A stretch of 64,000 bases of DNA from Sipunculus nudus (GCA_026874595.1 CM049307.1:34450862-34514861), one strand, 5' to 3'. Shown: positions 27,033 through 41,167, numbered from the stretch's first letter. Program-made: numbers and translations. The notes: generated by a model from the sequence alone, not told the origin.

Positions 27033-29402
27033 AAAAATACAGGTGGCTCCACCAGTCTGCAGAAACTAATAAAAACACTTACAAACATCAATATCCATGC
27101 AAAGAATCATGGTGATCTCCCCATTAGTTGTTCAGATACTTCAGCTTTTGTATCAAATTGTCCATTATTCTGAGGGATACTTCGGAGTCCTATAGCTTGA
27201 AGGATATGGGTAACAGAGACCTAATTTTAAGTTTCCACAGGCACTTTTCATGGGCCTTCTTGCATGACAAGAATGAAGATTCTAGGTCCAGTTGTTGCGA
27301 TTTGTACCCTGCTGACAGATAACCACATCTTTAAAGGTATCAAAAAAAGAGAAAAAAAATCGTAAAAATTTGAAAAAAATAGAGGTGGCGCACCCAGTCT
27401 GCAGAAACTGATGGAACAGGTCATGATCAATATGTATGCCGAAAATCATGACCATCAGTGTTGTAGTTATTGAGATACTGCAGTTTTTGTATCAAATTTT
27501 CCATTATTCTGGGGGGTAATTTGGAGCCATACAGCTTAAAGAATATGGGTAACAGAGACCTAATTTCAGGTTTCCATGGAGGCTTTTCATGGGTCTCCCT
27601 GTGTGTCAAGAATGAAGATTCTAGGTCCAGTTTTAATGATTTGTGCCCTGTTAACAGATGTTCATAACTTTTAAAGGTCTCAAAAATAGAGAAAAAATTC
27701 GTAAAAAAAACCAAACAAATACAGGTGGTGCCACCAGTCTGCAGAAACTGATGAAACACTCCATGATCAATATCCATGAAAACAATTATGGTGATCTCTG
27801 CAATAGTTGTTCAGATACTTCAGCTTATGTATCAAATTTTCCATTATTCTGAGCTGTACTTTGGAGTGCCATAGCTCAAAGGATATGGGTAACAGAGACC
27901 TAATTTCAGATGTCCATGGAGACTTATCATGGGTCTCCCTGTGTGTAAACAATGAAGATTCTAGGTCCAGTCCTTACGATTTGTACCCTGTTGACAGATA
28001 ACTACATCCTGAAAGGTCTCGAAAATAGAGAAAAAAAAATTGTGAAAATTTGAAAAAATACAGGTGGCACCACCAGTCTGCAGGTACTGATGAAACACCT
28101 CTTGATCAATATGTATGCCAAAAATCATTACCATCAGTGTTGTAGTTATTGAGATGTTGCAGTTTGTTTTTATCAAATTTCCATTATTCTGGGGGGTTAT
28201 TGGGAGCCCCCCATGGCTCAAAGGATATGGGTAACAGAGACCTTATTTCAGGTTTCCATGCAGACTTTTTATGGACCTCTCAGTGTGTCAAGAATGAAGA
28301 TTCTAGGTCCAGTCTTTATGATTTGTGCCCTGTTAACAGCTGTTCACATTTTTAAATTCATAAAAAATCGAAAAATTCAGGTGGCACCACCAGTCTGCAG
28401 GAAGTGATGGAACATCTCATGATCAATACGTATGCCAAAAATCATGACCATCAGTCAAGTAGTTAATGAGATATTGAAGTTTTTGTATGAAATTTTTGAC
28501 TTTTCTGGGGGGTACTTTGGGGCCCTATAGCTCGAAGGATATGGGTAACAGAGACCTAATTTATGGTTTCCACGGAGACTTTTAATAGGTTTCTCAGTGT
28601 GTCGAGAATGAAGATTCTAGGTCCAGCGGTTACGATTTGTGCCACGTTAACAGATGACAGCATCTTTAAACGTCTCAAAAATAGAGGAAAAAATTGTAAA
28701 AAAATCGAAAAATACAGGTGGCGCCACCAGTCTGCAGGAACTTATGGAACATCTCATAAACAATATGTATGCCAAAAATCATGACCATCAGTGTTGTAGT
28801 TATTGAGATATTGAAGTTTTTGTATGAAATTTTTGACTTTTCTGGGGGGTACTTTGGGGCCCCATAGCTCGAAGGATATGGGTAACAGAGACCTAATTTC
28901 TGGTTTCCAAGGAGTTTTTCCATGGACCTCTCAGTGTATCAAGAATTAAGATTTTAGGTCTAGGCTTTACGATTTGTGCCTTGTTAACAGATGTTCACAT
29001 TTTTAAAGGTCTCAAAAATAGAGAAAAAAATTTGTAAAAAATCAAAAAATACAGGTGGCGCCACCAGTCTGCAGGAAGTGATGGAACATCTCATGATCAA
29101 TATGTATGCCAAAAATCATGACCATCAGTCAAGTAGTTAATGAGATATTGAAGTTTTTGTATGAAATTTTTGACTTTTCTGGGGGGTACTTTGGGGCCCC
29201 ATAGCTCGAAGGATATGGGTAACAGAGACCTAATTTCTGGTTTCCAAGGAGATTTTTCATGGACCTCTCAGAATCCCAAGTTACAAGGTTCTAGGTTCAG
29301 CGGTTACGATTTGTGCCTGGTTAACGGACGGACAGACGGACAGACGGACGATGGACAAAGAGTGATCGCTATAGCTCAGATGACTTTCAGTCAGCTGAGC
29401 TA
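27033..29402. mobile_element. Family A element, copy 2 (seven tandem units of about 337 bp, terminal hairpin)
   Basis: Units start at AGGTGG at 27041, 27383, 27723, 28062, 28379, 28716 and 29053. Each has AGGTGGCGCCACCAGTCTGC, AAAAATCATGACCATCAGT, a TTCTGGGGGGTACTTTGG stretch, AGGATATGGGTAACAGAGAC and AAGATTCTAGGTCCAG. The last unit runs into a GACGGACAGACGGACAGACG repeat and a hairpin at 29372-29402, TAGCTCAGATGACT against AGTCAGCTGAGCTA with loop TTC. Many short frames here are in-phase echoes of the repeat, not genes. Confidence 0.8.
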
Positions 29403-32400
29403 AAAATGATGATGTAACAGCAATGAACTTCGAAGAATTTATGTTATTTTGAAAATGCTGAAAATAACTGTAGAAATGTTCGGTAACTGTAGTAACTGTC
29501 TGACAGTGGCCACATCAAAACCGCTAAATTGCATATCCAAATCATTCTGCAGACAAAATTTTGTTATTATCCATCCTGCCACAATAGTTGAACATTTTAT
29601 TAGTATGACCTTCACCAAAATAACATGAAAAGCCCTATTTAGATGTGTATTGTGCCTGTGACAGTGCCACCACAAGGCCAATTTTCTTCCAGTTCCCACT
29701 GAATTTATACATGGGTTGATGTGTGTACTTTTCACATCAACTTTACACACCAGGGCTTGACATTAACTGTTGAAGGTTCTGGTCCAGTTTGGCAATTATT
29801 ACCAACCTTTTACTTGCCCTACATGAATTTTTACCCACCCAACAAACAATCAGTGATCGCAGCCAGCAATTTTACCAATTTAATACAAAAAGTGTTCCAC
29901 ATGATTGTGTTGCATGTTTTGTTAGCATGTTATACAACAGACATGTTCAAATGTTTGTTAATTACATTAGTCTTTTAAAAATATTGGTACCAGTACAAAT
30001 AAACCTCTGATTCTGGTCACTGTCTTCACAAGTTAAACATTTTGCAGAACTAAATTTATGTAACAAATACAACATTTTTTAATGTTCAAAAACATTCAAT
30101 AAAGATGATCATGCCACTAGTTGAATATTTAATAAATTTACACCTGAGAATACATGAGATATATAAAGAACAGTGCATATTTAATGCTGGAGTCTCCTAA
30201 CAAAGGATAACTTTACAGTTGACACATAATCAAATTTATATACAAAACACAGAGATTATGGTTAATACTAGTAGAATGGCAAAAATGCCAGTAAAAAACT
30301 GTTTTTGAAATATGTTTTCATAATACTATGGGAGTCACAAAAATCATTTGAACTGTATCATGCATAAGATTTATATTTAGATTCCAACTCAACCAGAGTG
30401 CATGCACATGGTTCTGCACAGTTTGTAAGATGGTAATATTAGAACTTTAACAGTCATCAGATGCTTTGACATGGTAAAATAGAGGTCATCAAAGCAGGTT
30501 GGTGATGTCAGTGGGGTGGCTGTATGCACATGGCTTGACCCTTACATGAAAATATCATTCATTATATGTGTGTAACTGTTAGTATTTGAACAAGGCAGGT
30601 CTGGTCAAACAGAAATGACTGATCAGTCATCTGTTTATGTACAGTAAAGGCATATTACTTGCTAAAATTTACTGTTAGTTGTTACTGCATGCATGCAGTA
30701 AATCTTAATTTGATGATGCTTGATGTAAACTACAATATTAATAAATAAACAGGAGCAAAATGATGAGATCTATGGTACATACAAGGCAATTTGTACGGTC
30801 TTGCACTCTATCACAAGTATATGAAGCATGATCAGGCAGAAACCTGATAATAATTTACCTAATCTGGCTCTGGTTCAGCATGGAATGAACAATTAATTCC
30901 CTAAGTTTGATTACCCAAGACCCAAGAGGATTTGGGAGCACCATTAATCTCATTAAATCATTAGGTCTTACTTGGATACATGCTCTGACTACAATGCTCA
31001 GTTTTATTTATGCCTGCCCCCTGCATGCAACACTGACCTTTGCATGGTCTAACAATCTTAACACTAAGAATCCCCATAGGCTGCACTGAACAGAAGCTAT
31101 TCATCTTAGCTATATTATAAAAGCCTACATCTTAAATCAAATGTTTCTTATTTATTATTCAGAGCAGTTCTATAGAATACTAATACAACTGACTTCAACT
31201 AGTCCCTTTATATATTCCTTGTTAGTTCACAGTAGATATCACTTGATGCCACCTGGTTCTTTTTGGTTTTGGTTTCTATGTTACATTTCTAATATAATGT
31301 GACAGGGTAATTAGGTTCTTGTTAAAATTAATATTATATTGTCACTGTATAATTGGTTGATTACAAATGTCAATGTTTAGGTAATAATAACACATCATCC
31401 TCGTAATACTTGACAGCCTGTCTGTGATCAGTGTTTAGCTTATTATGTTTTAGGCAGGCAGGATCTGAGAAGCCAAACATTTCTGATTAACAGTTTCTAA
31501 GGCAATCATCTTATATGTGTACATGTAACCAATGGTTGACTAATCTATGTGGTAATGGTAACTTGTACAAGGTTTTATCTTTGTAAGAAAAATCAAGATG
31601 GTTCTGTATGCTTGAGCCTTAGCCACCTGTACCTCAGGTCAGAACTGCTTTGTAGCAACTATCTGTGGTCAAGGGCAGCATTACTGCTATTTCTTTGTAC
31701 TGTGTAACAATATTTGTTGTAAATATTTGAATCAGAGTAGAAATTAAGTCAACTAAACCACCAAAAATGTCATCTTCACTTGGAACTAATTCCTCAATAG
31801 ATCATCAGGTGAAAAAATATTAGGTGTTTACCTGAAAAATGGTTGTCAGTAGAGAACTAACACAATTCAATAATCTAACGATAGTAACTAATATGATGTG
31901 GGAAGCCAAAATCACAGATGGTCTGATGATTATCGGTAAAAGTAGATACTATAGTAGTAAACAATCTTGCAAATTAAACTCCAACATGAACCAGGACACA
32001 GGATGTAATTACCTATAAACGTAGACATTGGTTTTAATCAAGAAACTTGTGGGCTTAATAAATTGATCTAACTTGGAAAGAGGAGGGTCTGCAGTAGGGG
32101 TTCTTGATGGAGTGTGCTCTGATGCTAAATCTGATGTCTACAATATTGCAGAAACAAGCCGTGTCTGGTTAATGGGTGGCAAGCCATTTGCAGAAGAACA
32201 GATTATTGAGATTTCACAGCCAACCTACAGAGTTGGCAGGGCTAAAATTAGATTTATGACACATAAATCCATATCCCGCTGGCCAGAAATGATCTCCTTA
32301 GTGTAAAACCTCAAATCCAATTCACCATGAAGAAAGTAAAAAAGAAATTTCCTGAAAGAGATTCAAAGGAAATGTATTAGGATATGGTCTTTAAAAGTAC

Positions 32401-32977
32401 ATTTTCTTGATAAATGCTTTTTAATGCATAATTGTGGTCTGATCATCTTGTTACTGCTCACGAGGATAATTATTAGACATAGGGGAAACTACTATTAATT
32501 ATCCCCTTATTACAAACTATCTGTGATCCAATTACTCATCACTACAGATTAAAAGCTCACATGACCTTTTGATCACTGACTCACATACGTTTTTATTTAG
32601 ATCTGCTGGATAACATTTGCACAAATCAATGAATTATTGGCAATAAATACAATTGCATGTGCCAAAAACAAGCATCCAATGCCAATAATCTTCCTGGAAA
32701 ATTGATAAATTGGTAATAATTCATAAAACCATTGTTTTCTAGTGTTGATTTCTGAATAATTATTTCAAACCTGTCAATCACACAGCAGGAATATGTAGAA
32801 TTGTATCTTTAATTATTACTCTTATGTGGTTATTGCAACAGTTTGACCAAACAAAAGAAAAGGACGATATTATTTAATTAGCAGGTGACAGGTATTGGAA
32901 TAGACCAGAAAAAAAAAAAATTAAACTCAAGAATCTATACCGAGCTGCATCGGGGCAAAATGCCGAGGGACCTGGCA
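29403..32977. other. Gene-free stretch, presumed slo intron 1
   Basis: CAGGGCTTGA followed by CATTAACTG at 29751 matches a transposon-end-like word also seen at 10347 and 13498. A 77-codon plus-strand frame at 32073-32306 has fairly coding-like composition but starts at TTG, has no domain I know and no splice context. It is left unassigned. Confidence 0.5.
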
Positions 32978-33190
32978 TACACACATCAGAACACTGCATG
33001 GGCATGCAGCACTAAATGTCACCAAACTAGGTATACACACTTCAGAACACTGTATGGGCAAGCAGCACTAAATGTCACCAAACCAGGTATATTCACATCA
33101 GAACACTGCATGGGCAAGCAGCACTAAATGTCTCCAAACCAGGTATACACACTTCAGAACACTGGGCATACAGCACCAAATGTCACAAGT
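32978..33190. repeat. Tandem repeat, 56-bp unit, four copies
   Basis: Units of the form ACACACTTCAGAACACTGTA, TGGGCAAGCAGCACTAAATG, TCACCAAACCAGGTAT; the last is shortened. Copies are close to identical, so the expansion is recent. Confidence 0.9.
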
Positions 33191-36100
33191 GATAATGAAA
33201 TATCATACTATTTCAATAAAAGGCTGGTGTCATGACTTGTTGGTGGCACTGTCTGCTGGAAGTGGATTAAGGTAAACAAACGATAGGGAATTTGACTATA
33301 TTATTTATTCTTTGGATTTCTGCTGTTATGTGCACATGCAGGCAAGGAATAATCCCCAAAATGTTATAAGACATTAAAGCAAATCTCTCAGATATTTATA
33401 ACAAGATTTTGCATTGTTTTGGCCATGGCTTTTCATGGGTTCATACATTAAAGGCTTACACAACTCCATGACAAAGTTAACAGCTTAACACAGTGGTAAT
33501 GCGATAATCTAAAGCAATAGTCAATTTAATGTAGCAGGTAACAGCATGATCAAAAGATATGAAAGAGGCAATAATGCTAGAAGAATCTAAGAAGCTACAA
33601 AGTCAACAACAATAAGGTTATAAAAAGGCTTGGGTCAGTTTATAATTATGCACAGTTAAAAATATTTAGATATGACATTAAACACAGAGTAGGCAGACCG
33701 ATTTAAAGCAATTACAAACATTTTTAGTTCACTGAATGTCACAGCTTTTGTATTTTCAACTCTGGTCTGACCAATCTTCAGTAGGCTTTAACTAAATTCC
33801 AGGACAAATGCTATAAAAACATTAATCAAGGAATTACAAGGTGTGGATTTTGAAATGGCCATTTTCCTAGACTTTCCAGGAAATCAAAGATGTGTATGAA
33901 TTAACCCTGCACTGATAACTGATAGGGAGACCTTCAGATCTGAAGTTCAACACCTTAATTAACCACTTTGCTACCTCCTATACCTCAAATATGTCATATT
34001 TTACAAAATAACTTGCCAATACAACTTTTTGGTATGTTTAATTCATTTAGAACATTTAATTATATAAATCACTGGCATTTTCATGCACATGAAGTGGAGA
34101 TTTTGTTATAAATTTATTATCTTCAAAACTCTCACGAGTTTTTTAACTTGTATATCTTCTTGTTGGACTATACTAAGCACTTGATACACTTAAGCAATAT
34201 GTTTGTGACATCAGCCTCAGATTTTTGTTGTTTTGACGATGGTGGGGGATATAAACAGTACATGAAGTGTCTGGTTTCATATACAGATGCTAACTCCTGT
34301 CAGTAAACAACAAATGTATCTTGTATCATAAGCCAAGTCTTGCCAGTGAACAGTAAATGATGTGTTTTGCGTAAAGAGGCTTATTATCTCTACAAGCTCT
34401 GCCTATGTACCAAGATTTTCAACTTCTTTTATATATACTGTGGTTGGCTTTATGATCATGAAGGTTTCAAATCTGGGATATATGTGAAAGGTTAATATTA
34501 TGTAAATGTAACTTAACCGAGGAAAAGAGAGGAAAAAAGAGAAACCACAAGAATAATACAGTGACACATCACTGTATCAAACTGTATCAAACTAACATAA
34601 ACATACATATATAAAGTGAAAGGTTCCTGAAAATGCTAAAAGAAGTGGATGGAACTTAGGATGTGTTGAAGTTTATTTCTGTCCGGGAATCTGACTTTGA
34701 CACAGCAGGAATTTGACATTTTGATTGTTTATACTAAGATTTAACAAATGGTTTGGTCTATGTGTCAGCTGACATTAGTTGTAAATTGCACATTAAAGTA
34801 CAGAACCTTCTAAAAGAAACTGTAATTATGTCACAGTTGTGCATACCAATTAATACACCATAAAGACCTCTTTAACATAAATACACATTTTACATACAGT
34901 CACAGAGGTGAATATTCACAATGAGTTTACAGTTGAAGAAAAGGAGAACCTGATTGTGTTTATTATATACTATCAAAGCACCTTTCTATACTGGTTTAAG
35001 TTTGTAGATTAAATATCAATACCCTTTATTACTACTTGCTTATGAATGACAAATACTCAATTAACCCGATCATTTTCATACATATGTACTGTGCCTAAAG
35101 TATACATTTTAGTGCAACCTGAGAGTAATGTCCATTAAGTGTTTACAACATTTCTTTAATGTGCCTAAAATATGTCCGACTTAACTACCTTCTTAAATAT
35201 GTGCCTTACCTTGAGCCTAAAATGTCATTTTATGCCTTCAAACTAAACTCCTTAAAAAGATCTTTCAGGTCTGCAACTACTGAGTGTATATGTGCTTATC
35301 ATGTCTTTATATATATATTCAAAATGTGTCTCATGTCTGCCTAAAGGCTGTGTCAAGGATTCTCAAAAGCTGCAAGGATGACTCAAGGAGAGGGGTTTCA
35401 TTTATCAAATCAAGTCAAACTGTGCAAGTTACAAACTGAAGTCCAAGAAAATGTTAAGAGAAAACCCAGTTTTACTTTTAGTAAAAGCAATTATATTTAC
35501 TTGTGCATTAAAAACTACATAGATTTTGCCAAGTATCAAATAGATAACTGTTTGTAAACTGATACAATGAGGCTGCTATGACATTATATATACTGCTGAA
35601 ATGTAACAGTTCTTAGCAAGAAGAGCAAGATTTGTATTAGAAGCAGGACTGGAAATACCCCTGCTTCTTCAGTGAGCAGTGATGTGAATATGAGGAAGAC
35701 AATGAAATTACACACTTGCTGGACCTAATACCACACAGCCAGTGGGTCTATCTTATTGAATTTCTTCATCCCCAGGCCATCCAGTCCTGAGGAATCCATA
35801 TTCTGCTTGAGTAGCATCCAGTCAGTGTGACCAGCAGGGCGGCTGCCCTGATGTCAGCACCTTATTCAGCACTTTGTCACCCTGTCACTGACAACCACAT
35901 CATAAGATCTATCAAGTGTGTCCAGAAAAATAAAACCATCTAGAGCACACATGTCATCAAAACAGTAACATCCCCACACTCTGCATTATATACTTATCAT
36001 GGTAACTAATCGGCTGGCAGGTAGGTCCCAGCATTTCACAAAAATTATGCACAGACACCTTACTAGACTATATATGGAGACTGAGAACATGACCAAACCC

Positions 36101-39100
36101 TGTCCATAGTCAAGCCCTCCTTGAGACAATGTTTGAAAGTATGACACCAAACACAACACCATGTATGATGTCACCCTTCTTGAAAATCATACACATCGAC
36201 ACTGAAGAACAGAGTGGTTGTAACAAACACAAACTAATTAAAAGGGGTTTGTAGCTTCCATTGCATCTGTCCTGGATGCAGGTGCTGCATGTTCTGATTT
36301 TATGAATGTTAAAATTCAACATGTCACATGCCTACATCCATTTCAGGTACTGGCAATGAGTGTGCTTGTGGATCAGTTCAAAACTGAGGCTGCAATTTAG
36401 CTTATTTTAACAGTGGATGCTGATGCACACACAAACGATAGCACCAAATTAGCTCTTTTGAAGTGCAATAATAATATAGCACCCTAAAAATAATGTTTGT
36501 GCCTAAAGCTTAAGCCATCATACAGTGTATATAATAATAATTAAAAGGGAACCATAATAGCTAATAAACAGAAAATGACGAAACAGAAAGAATACAATTT
36601 TTCAAGTTGCACAAATGGTATTTTCCATATTTGATAAAAGGCAGGTCAGGAAGTAAATAAAATTAGACAAGGTCTGTAATTTCTAGAAAATCAATATATT
36701 GGTAATAACATAAGTGTGTCTCAAACTGGTTTGGGCTTGACCTCACCAGTGTTATACTGGTAGGTCAAATGTGTCCTGCATTCCCCTGGGCTGAGACCTG
36801 TTTAGGACAGGGTCACATTGATGGTGAAGGATAATGAATAATACATTACTGGTGAATGTTGTTCCCTAATGACGACATGGTAATGACAGCTTGTTCTATC
36901 ATAATGGCACGAACATGTCAGGCTAGGTAACAATGATGATTGCACTGGGAATTATGACAAAGCATTATGCCTGCAATCTATGCTCCAAGAGAAACTGACA
37001 TTGCAAATTTCTGCATCAAATATTAATACTGTTGTGTTTTATTTTACTCTGTATAAATGCTAAAGACCTCCATGATTTAATGTCTCTGTAATATTGCACA
37101 GCGCCTCTGACTTTTGTGTGTGCACACATGTTTCCACCAGTTTGTCTATGTGTGTTGATGGCTCCATGTATTAAAACAATGTTCCAATTCTTATGGCTGT
37201 GTTACGGCTTGTGTTTGTTGGGACATAAAAAAATACTAGAAACTCTATTCAACAAAAGTGCAAAATGAAAGATTAAACCTTTTCTTTTACTACCCTTGCT
37301 TCACTAATCCCTCCCCATCATCCTCCACCAATTTCTTTTCCTGAGTCTGTCCTTGATGATATATCTATGAGAAAGTGGGTAGAGGTTTAAGAACAATAAG
37401 CAGAAAAGCATTATACTTTGTCTCTTCAATTGTAATTGGCCATCTCTGTTTAAAATCTAACTCACTTTTTTTTGTTTTTTTTTTTCATGCAACCCAGGAT
37501 ATGGACACTTGCATCAAGGATGTAAATCATGCAAATCTTTCACAAATATATGGTACAATTAGAAATATACCAGACTGAATTTAAGGTGGTGAAAAATTAA
37601 TGATTATAAACTAAGTTTGTTATTATATCAGTCAACAAACTGTGATCCATCCATCCTTAAGGTAGTTAGTCACTTGTCACAATGTGTATCATTTTCTGTT
37701 GTCAGTTCATTTTGGCTGAATACAAGTTTCCTAGTGAAACCACCTTGGTTTACAGGCTCACTTTATATATTGTTTTGGTTCTGCGTGTTTATAAAACCAG
37801 TAGATTCAAAATGGTTATTCTAAGATGATTAATCTATTATCAATTTCTTTGTGGCCGAAATGTCCAAACATGCAAAAAGGCCTGTCCGAATTGTCCCTGT
37901 CCAGAATGTCCTAGTCCCAAAGACCCAAACATCCTACATTCACTGTTTAAACACCTGACACCATAATGTTTAGTATCAAATTACATGATTTATATTTCAT
38001 ATTTTAATATAAATCACAGATCGTCTAACATCACACACTTGAACAGCTTGCTTTGCATGTTTTACATAAACAAATGATCCTTGATCAAAGGCTGAGTAAT
38101 CTCTGTTAAACATATCTTAATGTCCACTTACTCCTGGCATCAGGATTTATGGGAAATGACACCTGATTTATGTTGTTGTGAAGTGTTCACAGGGCTCTAC
38201 TTGGTGTTTAACATTCTGTTGTGCTAGTGTTTAATCAGTCCTTTCTTCATTGGTTTTGGGGGTTTCAGGATAGGTGTGCCCTAATAACTGAAGGTGAGGG
38301 AGGTCTAGGTAAATGTGACACATGAAACAAACCATGAACTGGTTGTTCAATACTAAAAATAATAAAAACACTGGATCCTTTACTCCTTAAGTGGAAGCTA
38401 CTAGTGTTTAAGAAGAATGCAAAAAAAAAAAGTTTGATACAAGCCCTCCAGTAAGTTCTATAAATATCACCTGTGTGGGTAGAACAACTTGACCAAAGGT
38501 GTACAGTCCTATTTATTTACACTTTATACCATTCAGAGTGAAGAAACTGTTCAAAGAACATATGGGATGGACTAGTGACAATAAAGAGGACATTAGGTGA
38601 AAATGTTCTGAGGCAAGGCAGTGGGTGACCAGTGGTATGTGACTCTAACTGTGGAGCTACAATGAAAGCACTTACTGACCTGAAACAACTCTAATGTATC
38701 AGACAAGTCTGACGTCAAACTATTGAAGCCATAATAATGAGACACATTTCTGGAAGTTCAGTGGTACTTCAGATCTTGAGTTGGACGAATTATGAAATAT
38801 AAGAGTAATGGAAAGCTGAGACTAATTATTTCATTAAAAATGACCAAACACAAGCCTCCTAGAAGTCTGTTACTTAACCTCAGGCATATTCACTAAATAA
38901 CATGGCTCTGGTTTTCCACAACATAGTTTAGGATTTGGTGGAACCATTAATGTTCCAAAAACTCAGAAGCAAGCTGTAATGGCATCTATCAATGGCAATA
39001 TGCATCAAAAACTGTTTGATCTTTTGCAATACTTGTTATGTAATGTAGAGTGAATAAAAATTGAGGTGGAGGTATGTGATAAATATCTTGAATATGCAGA

Positions 39101-39177
39101 AACAACAGCAGATAGTGAAGATTCAGCATCTATAAAAATACAGTGAAAAAGATCATCAGAAGAATGAAAAGAAAATT
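33191..39177. other. Gene-free stretch, presumed slo intron 1
   Basis: No exon recognised. At 33905-33985 (minus strand) TAGCAAAGTGGTTAA looks like a polymerase III A-box followed by TTGAACTTCAGATCTGAAGG, as in tRNA-derived SINEs; the B-box is degraded. Near 37850-37920 a cluster of GTCC words (GGCCGAAATGTCC, TCCGAATTGTCC, CCAGAATGTCC) looks like a short repeat. Otherwise featureless. Confidence 0.5.
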
Positions 39178-40162
39178 AGCAGGTAGATGATAAAAAAAAT
39201 CTTAAGTAGGTACTAAAGAATTACCGCAGCTAGATCGATATGAAAAGATCTGCAGTTGGTACTAAAAAATTACAGCAGCTAGATGTGAAAAAAATCTTCA
39301 GTAGTTACTAAAGAATTACAGCAGCTAGATGTGACAAAGATCTTCAGTAAACACTAAAGAATTACAGCTGCTAGATGTGACAAAGATCTTCAGTAGTTAG
39401 TTAAGAACAACAGCAACTAGATGTGAAAAAGATCTTCAGTAAATTAGAATTACAGCAGCTAGATGTGAAAAAGATTTTCAGTAGGTACTAAGGAATGACA
39501 GCAGCTGGATGTGAAACCAGATCTTATGTAAACACAAAAAAATTAAAGATGTGAAAAGATCTTCAGTAAGTTAGAATTATGGCAGCTGCCTGTGATAAAA
39601 CTTTTAAATAGAATTCAGGTATCTAGTTGTGAATAAAGATCTTCAGTTAATATAGAATTACAGCAGCTGGCTGTGAAGGAAAAAGACCTTCAGATAAGGT
39701 AATAATAACAGCAGGTGGCTTTGGAAAAGACATCCAGGAGGTAAGTATTACAGCACCTGGCTATGAAAATGATTTATCAGTAGGTATTACAGAATTACAG
39801 CAGCTGACTGTGAAAAAGGTGGTCACTAGGCAAAAAAAAAATTAGGTTTTGTTCTTTTTTTCGATAAAAATGTCAAATGATACAGGAAGTCATGAAAATG
39901 ACATATTTATTTTGCTAACCAAGCACTACATAACAAAGGAAGTTTTGTAGAAATAGTATGATTTTATCTACTTGAAAGAAATGTCCAAGTGGCTTGAGCT
40001 CAAAATTGGTGTTTACTGAAAATCAAAATAAAAATTTTTGATGAAGGGGTTTAAATTTGACGCAGGCAGTGCTTGAGAACCATACCTTGTATTTTTTTGC
40101 CCTAGGTATAATTCCAGAATGTGGCTGTGAAAAAGGACTTCAGTAGGTATGAATTATAGCAA
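39178..40162. repeat. Minisatellite, 46-bp unit, interrupted by an insertion
   Basis: The unit is about GAATTACAGCAGCTAGATGT followed by GAAAAAGATCTTCAGTAGGTACTAAA. About 14 diverged copies run to about 39825. The array resumes at about 40118 (GTGGCTGTGAAAAAGG, CTTCAGTAGGTATGAATTA) after an unrelated stretch. Confidence 0.8.
39826..40105. mobile_element. MITE-like insertion within the 46-bp minisatellite
   Basis: The interrupting 280 bases begin CTAGGCAAAAAAAAA and end TTTTTTTGCCCTAG, an inverted repeat of about 13 bases with one extra base. Interior AT-rich, no coding capacity. Because both flanks are minisatellite, the inserted length is well bounded. Confidence 0.55.
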
Positions 40163-41167
40163 TTAAGTGAAAGAGTGGATTAGAAGTTAAGAAATACCAT
40201 GATAACAACCATTGAAAATTGCAGGTGACTGAGTCTGTCATAATATATATATGAGGATCCCAAAAGCTGAGATGACTGCTTCTACTTAAAAACATGGCAA
40301 CAGTTAAGTTGGTCATTGTAAAGTGGCAAACTCAGGTAGGATAGTAATAGCATCTTGTTTACATCAGCTGGGAAGAGGTGAGGAGTAGAGCAGGGAGAGC
40401 AGCTTGTTACTTCAGTTACAACTAAGACCAGCATGTTAGTAGTGTTCCATATGGTTAACATGTGCTGCAGTAACAGTTGAGACCCTTGTATCATCCAGTA
40501 CTTCTCTAAACACTACAGCGTGGGACTGTTCAGTGTTATGAAATTGATATGTATCACCTGTATGGTTTATCATGCAGGTTAAATCTCAATATCCCCCCCC
40601 CCCCCCCACCTCTGTACTAAAGGTGCATGCATTCTGGATTGATGACATGCCTTGCTCCTATATTTGCTCAAACATGTGATGGTACCAATGAAATATATAT
40701 GCAAATCAAGCTAACATTCCAAATTATGATTTACTTTGTGATAATATTAAAAAACAGAGAACTTTCAGGGAAAGTTTATTTTAAAAAAATCCCTTTACAC
40801 AGGTCATGAGAATATAGATATAAACTATTTTTTTTTTTTTTTTTTGTAAATTTTCTATTAGTATTAAATATTTCCCTAAATAGAGAGCACAATGATGCAA
40901 TATTAAACTAGAGATTACTAATACTTGTTAAATTCAACCATCACTAATCATGGAATGCTTTTAAAAATACATCAAATGCAGATCTCATATAAAAATACTT
41001 AAAACCTGTGCATTTACACGGGTATAAATGTTTGTGTAAAGCGTTGGCTGTCACCAGGCCAGGTACGCTGTGGGCGAGTGCCCCGCCCACTTGTATGTTG
41101 TGACAGCTGGTCTAGCAATAGCACATCACCACACCTGGCTAATAATAAAGTATACAGAGCCACCTAC
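40163..41167. other. Start of slo intron 1 and adjacent AT-rich DNA
   Basis: On the minus strand this follows the slo donor. It contains a T-run (about 40828-40847) and a C-run (40591-40607). No further exon is seen. Confidence 0.55.

Noticed and set aside
27128-28923. Many 60-115-codon frames on both strands
   Set aside because: All fall in family A tandem units and repeat with the unit period; no conserved protein emerges.
32073-32306. 77-codon plus-strand frame with coding-like composition
   Set aside because: No ATG near its start, no recognisable domain and no acceptor or donor in register. Not strong enough to call an exon.
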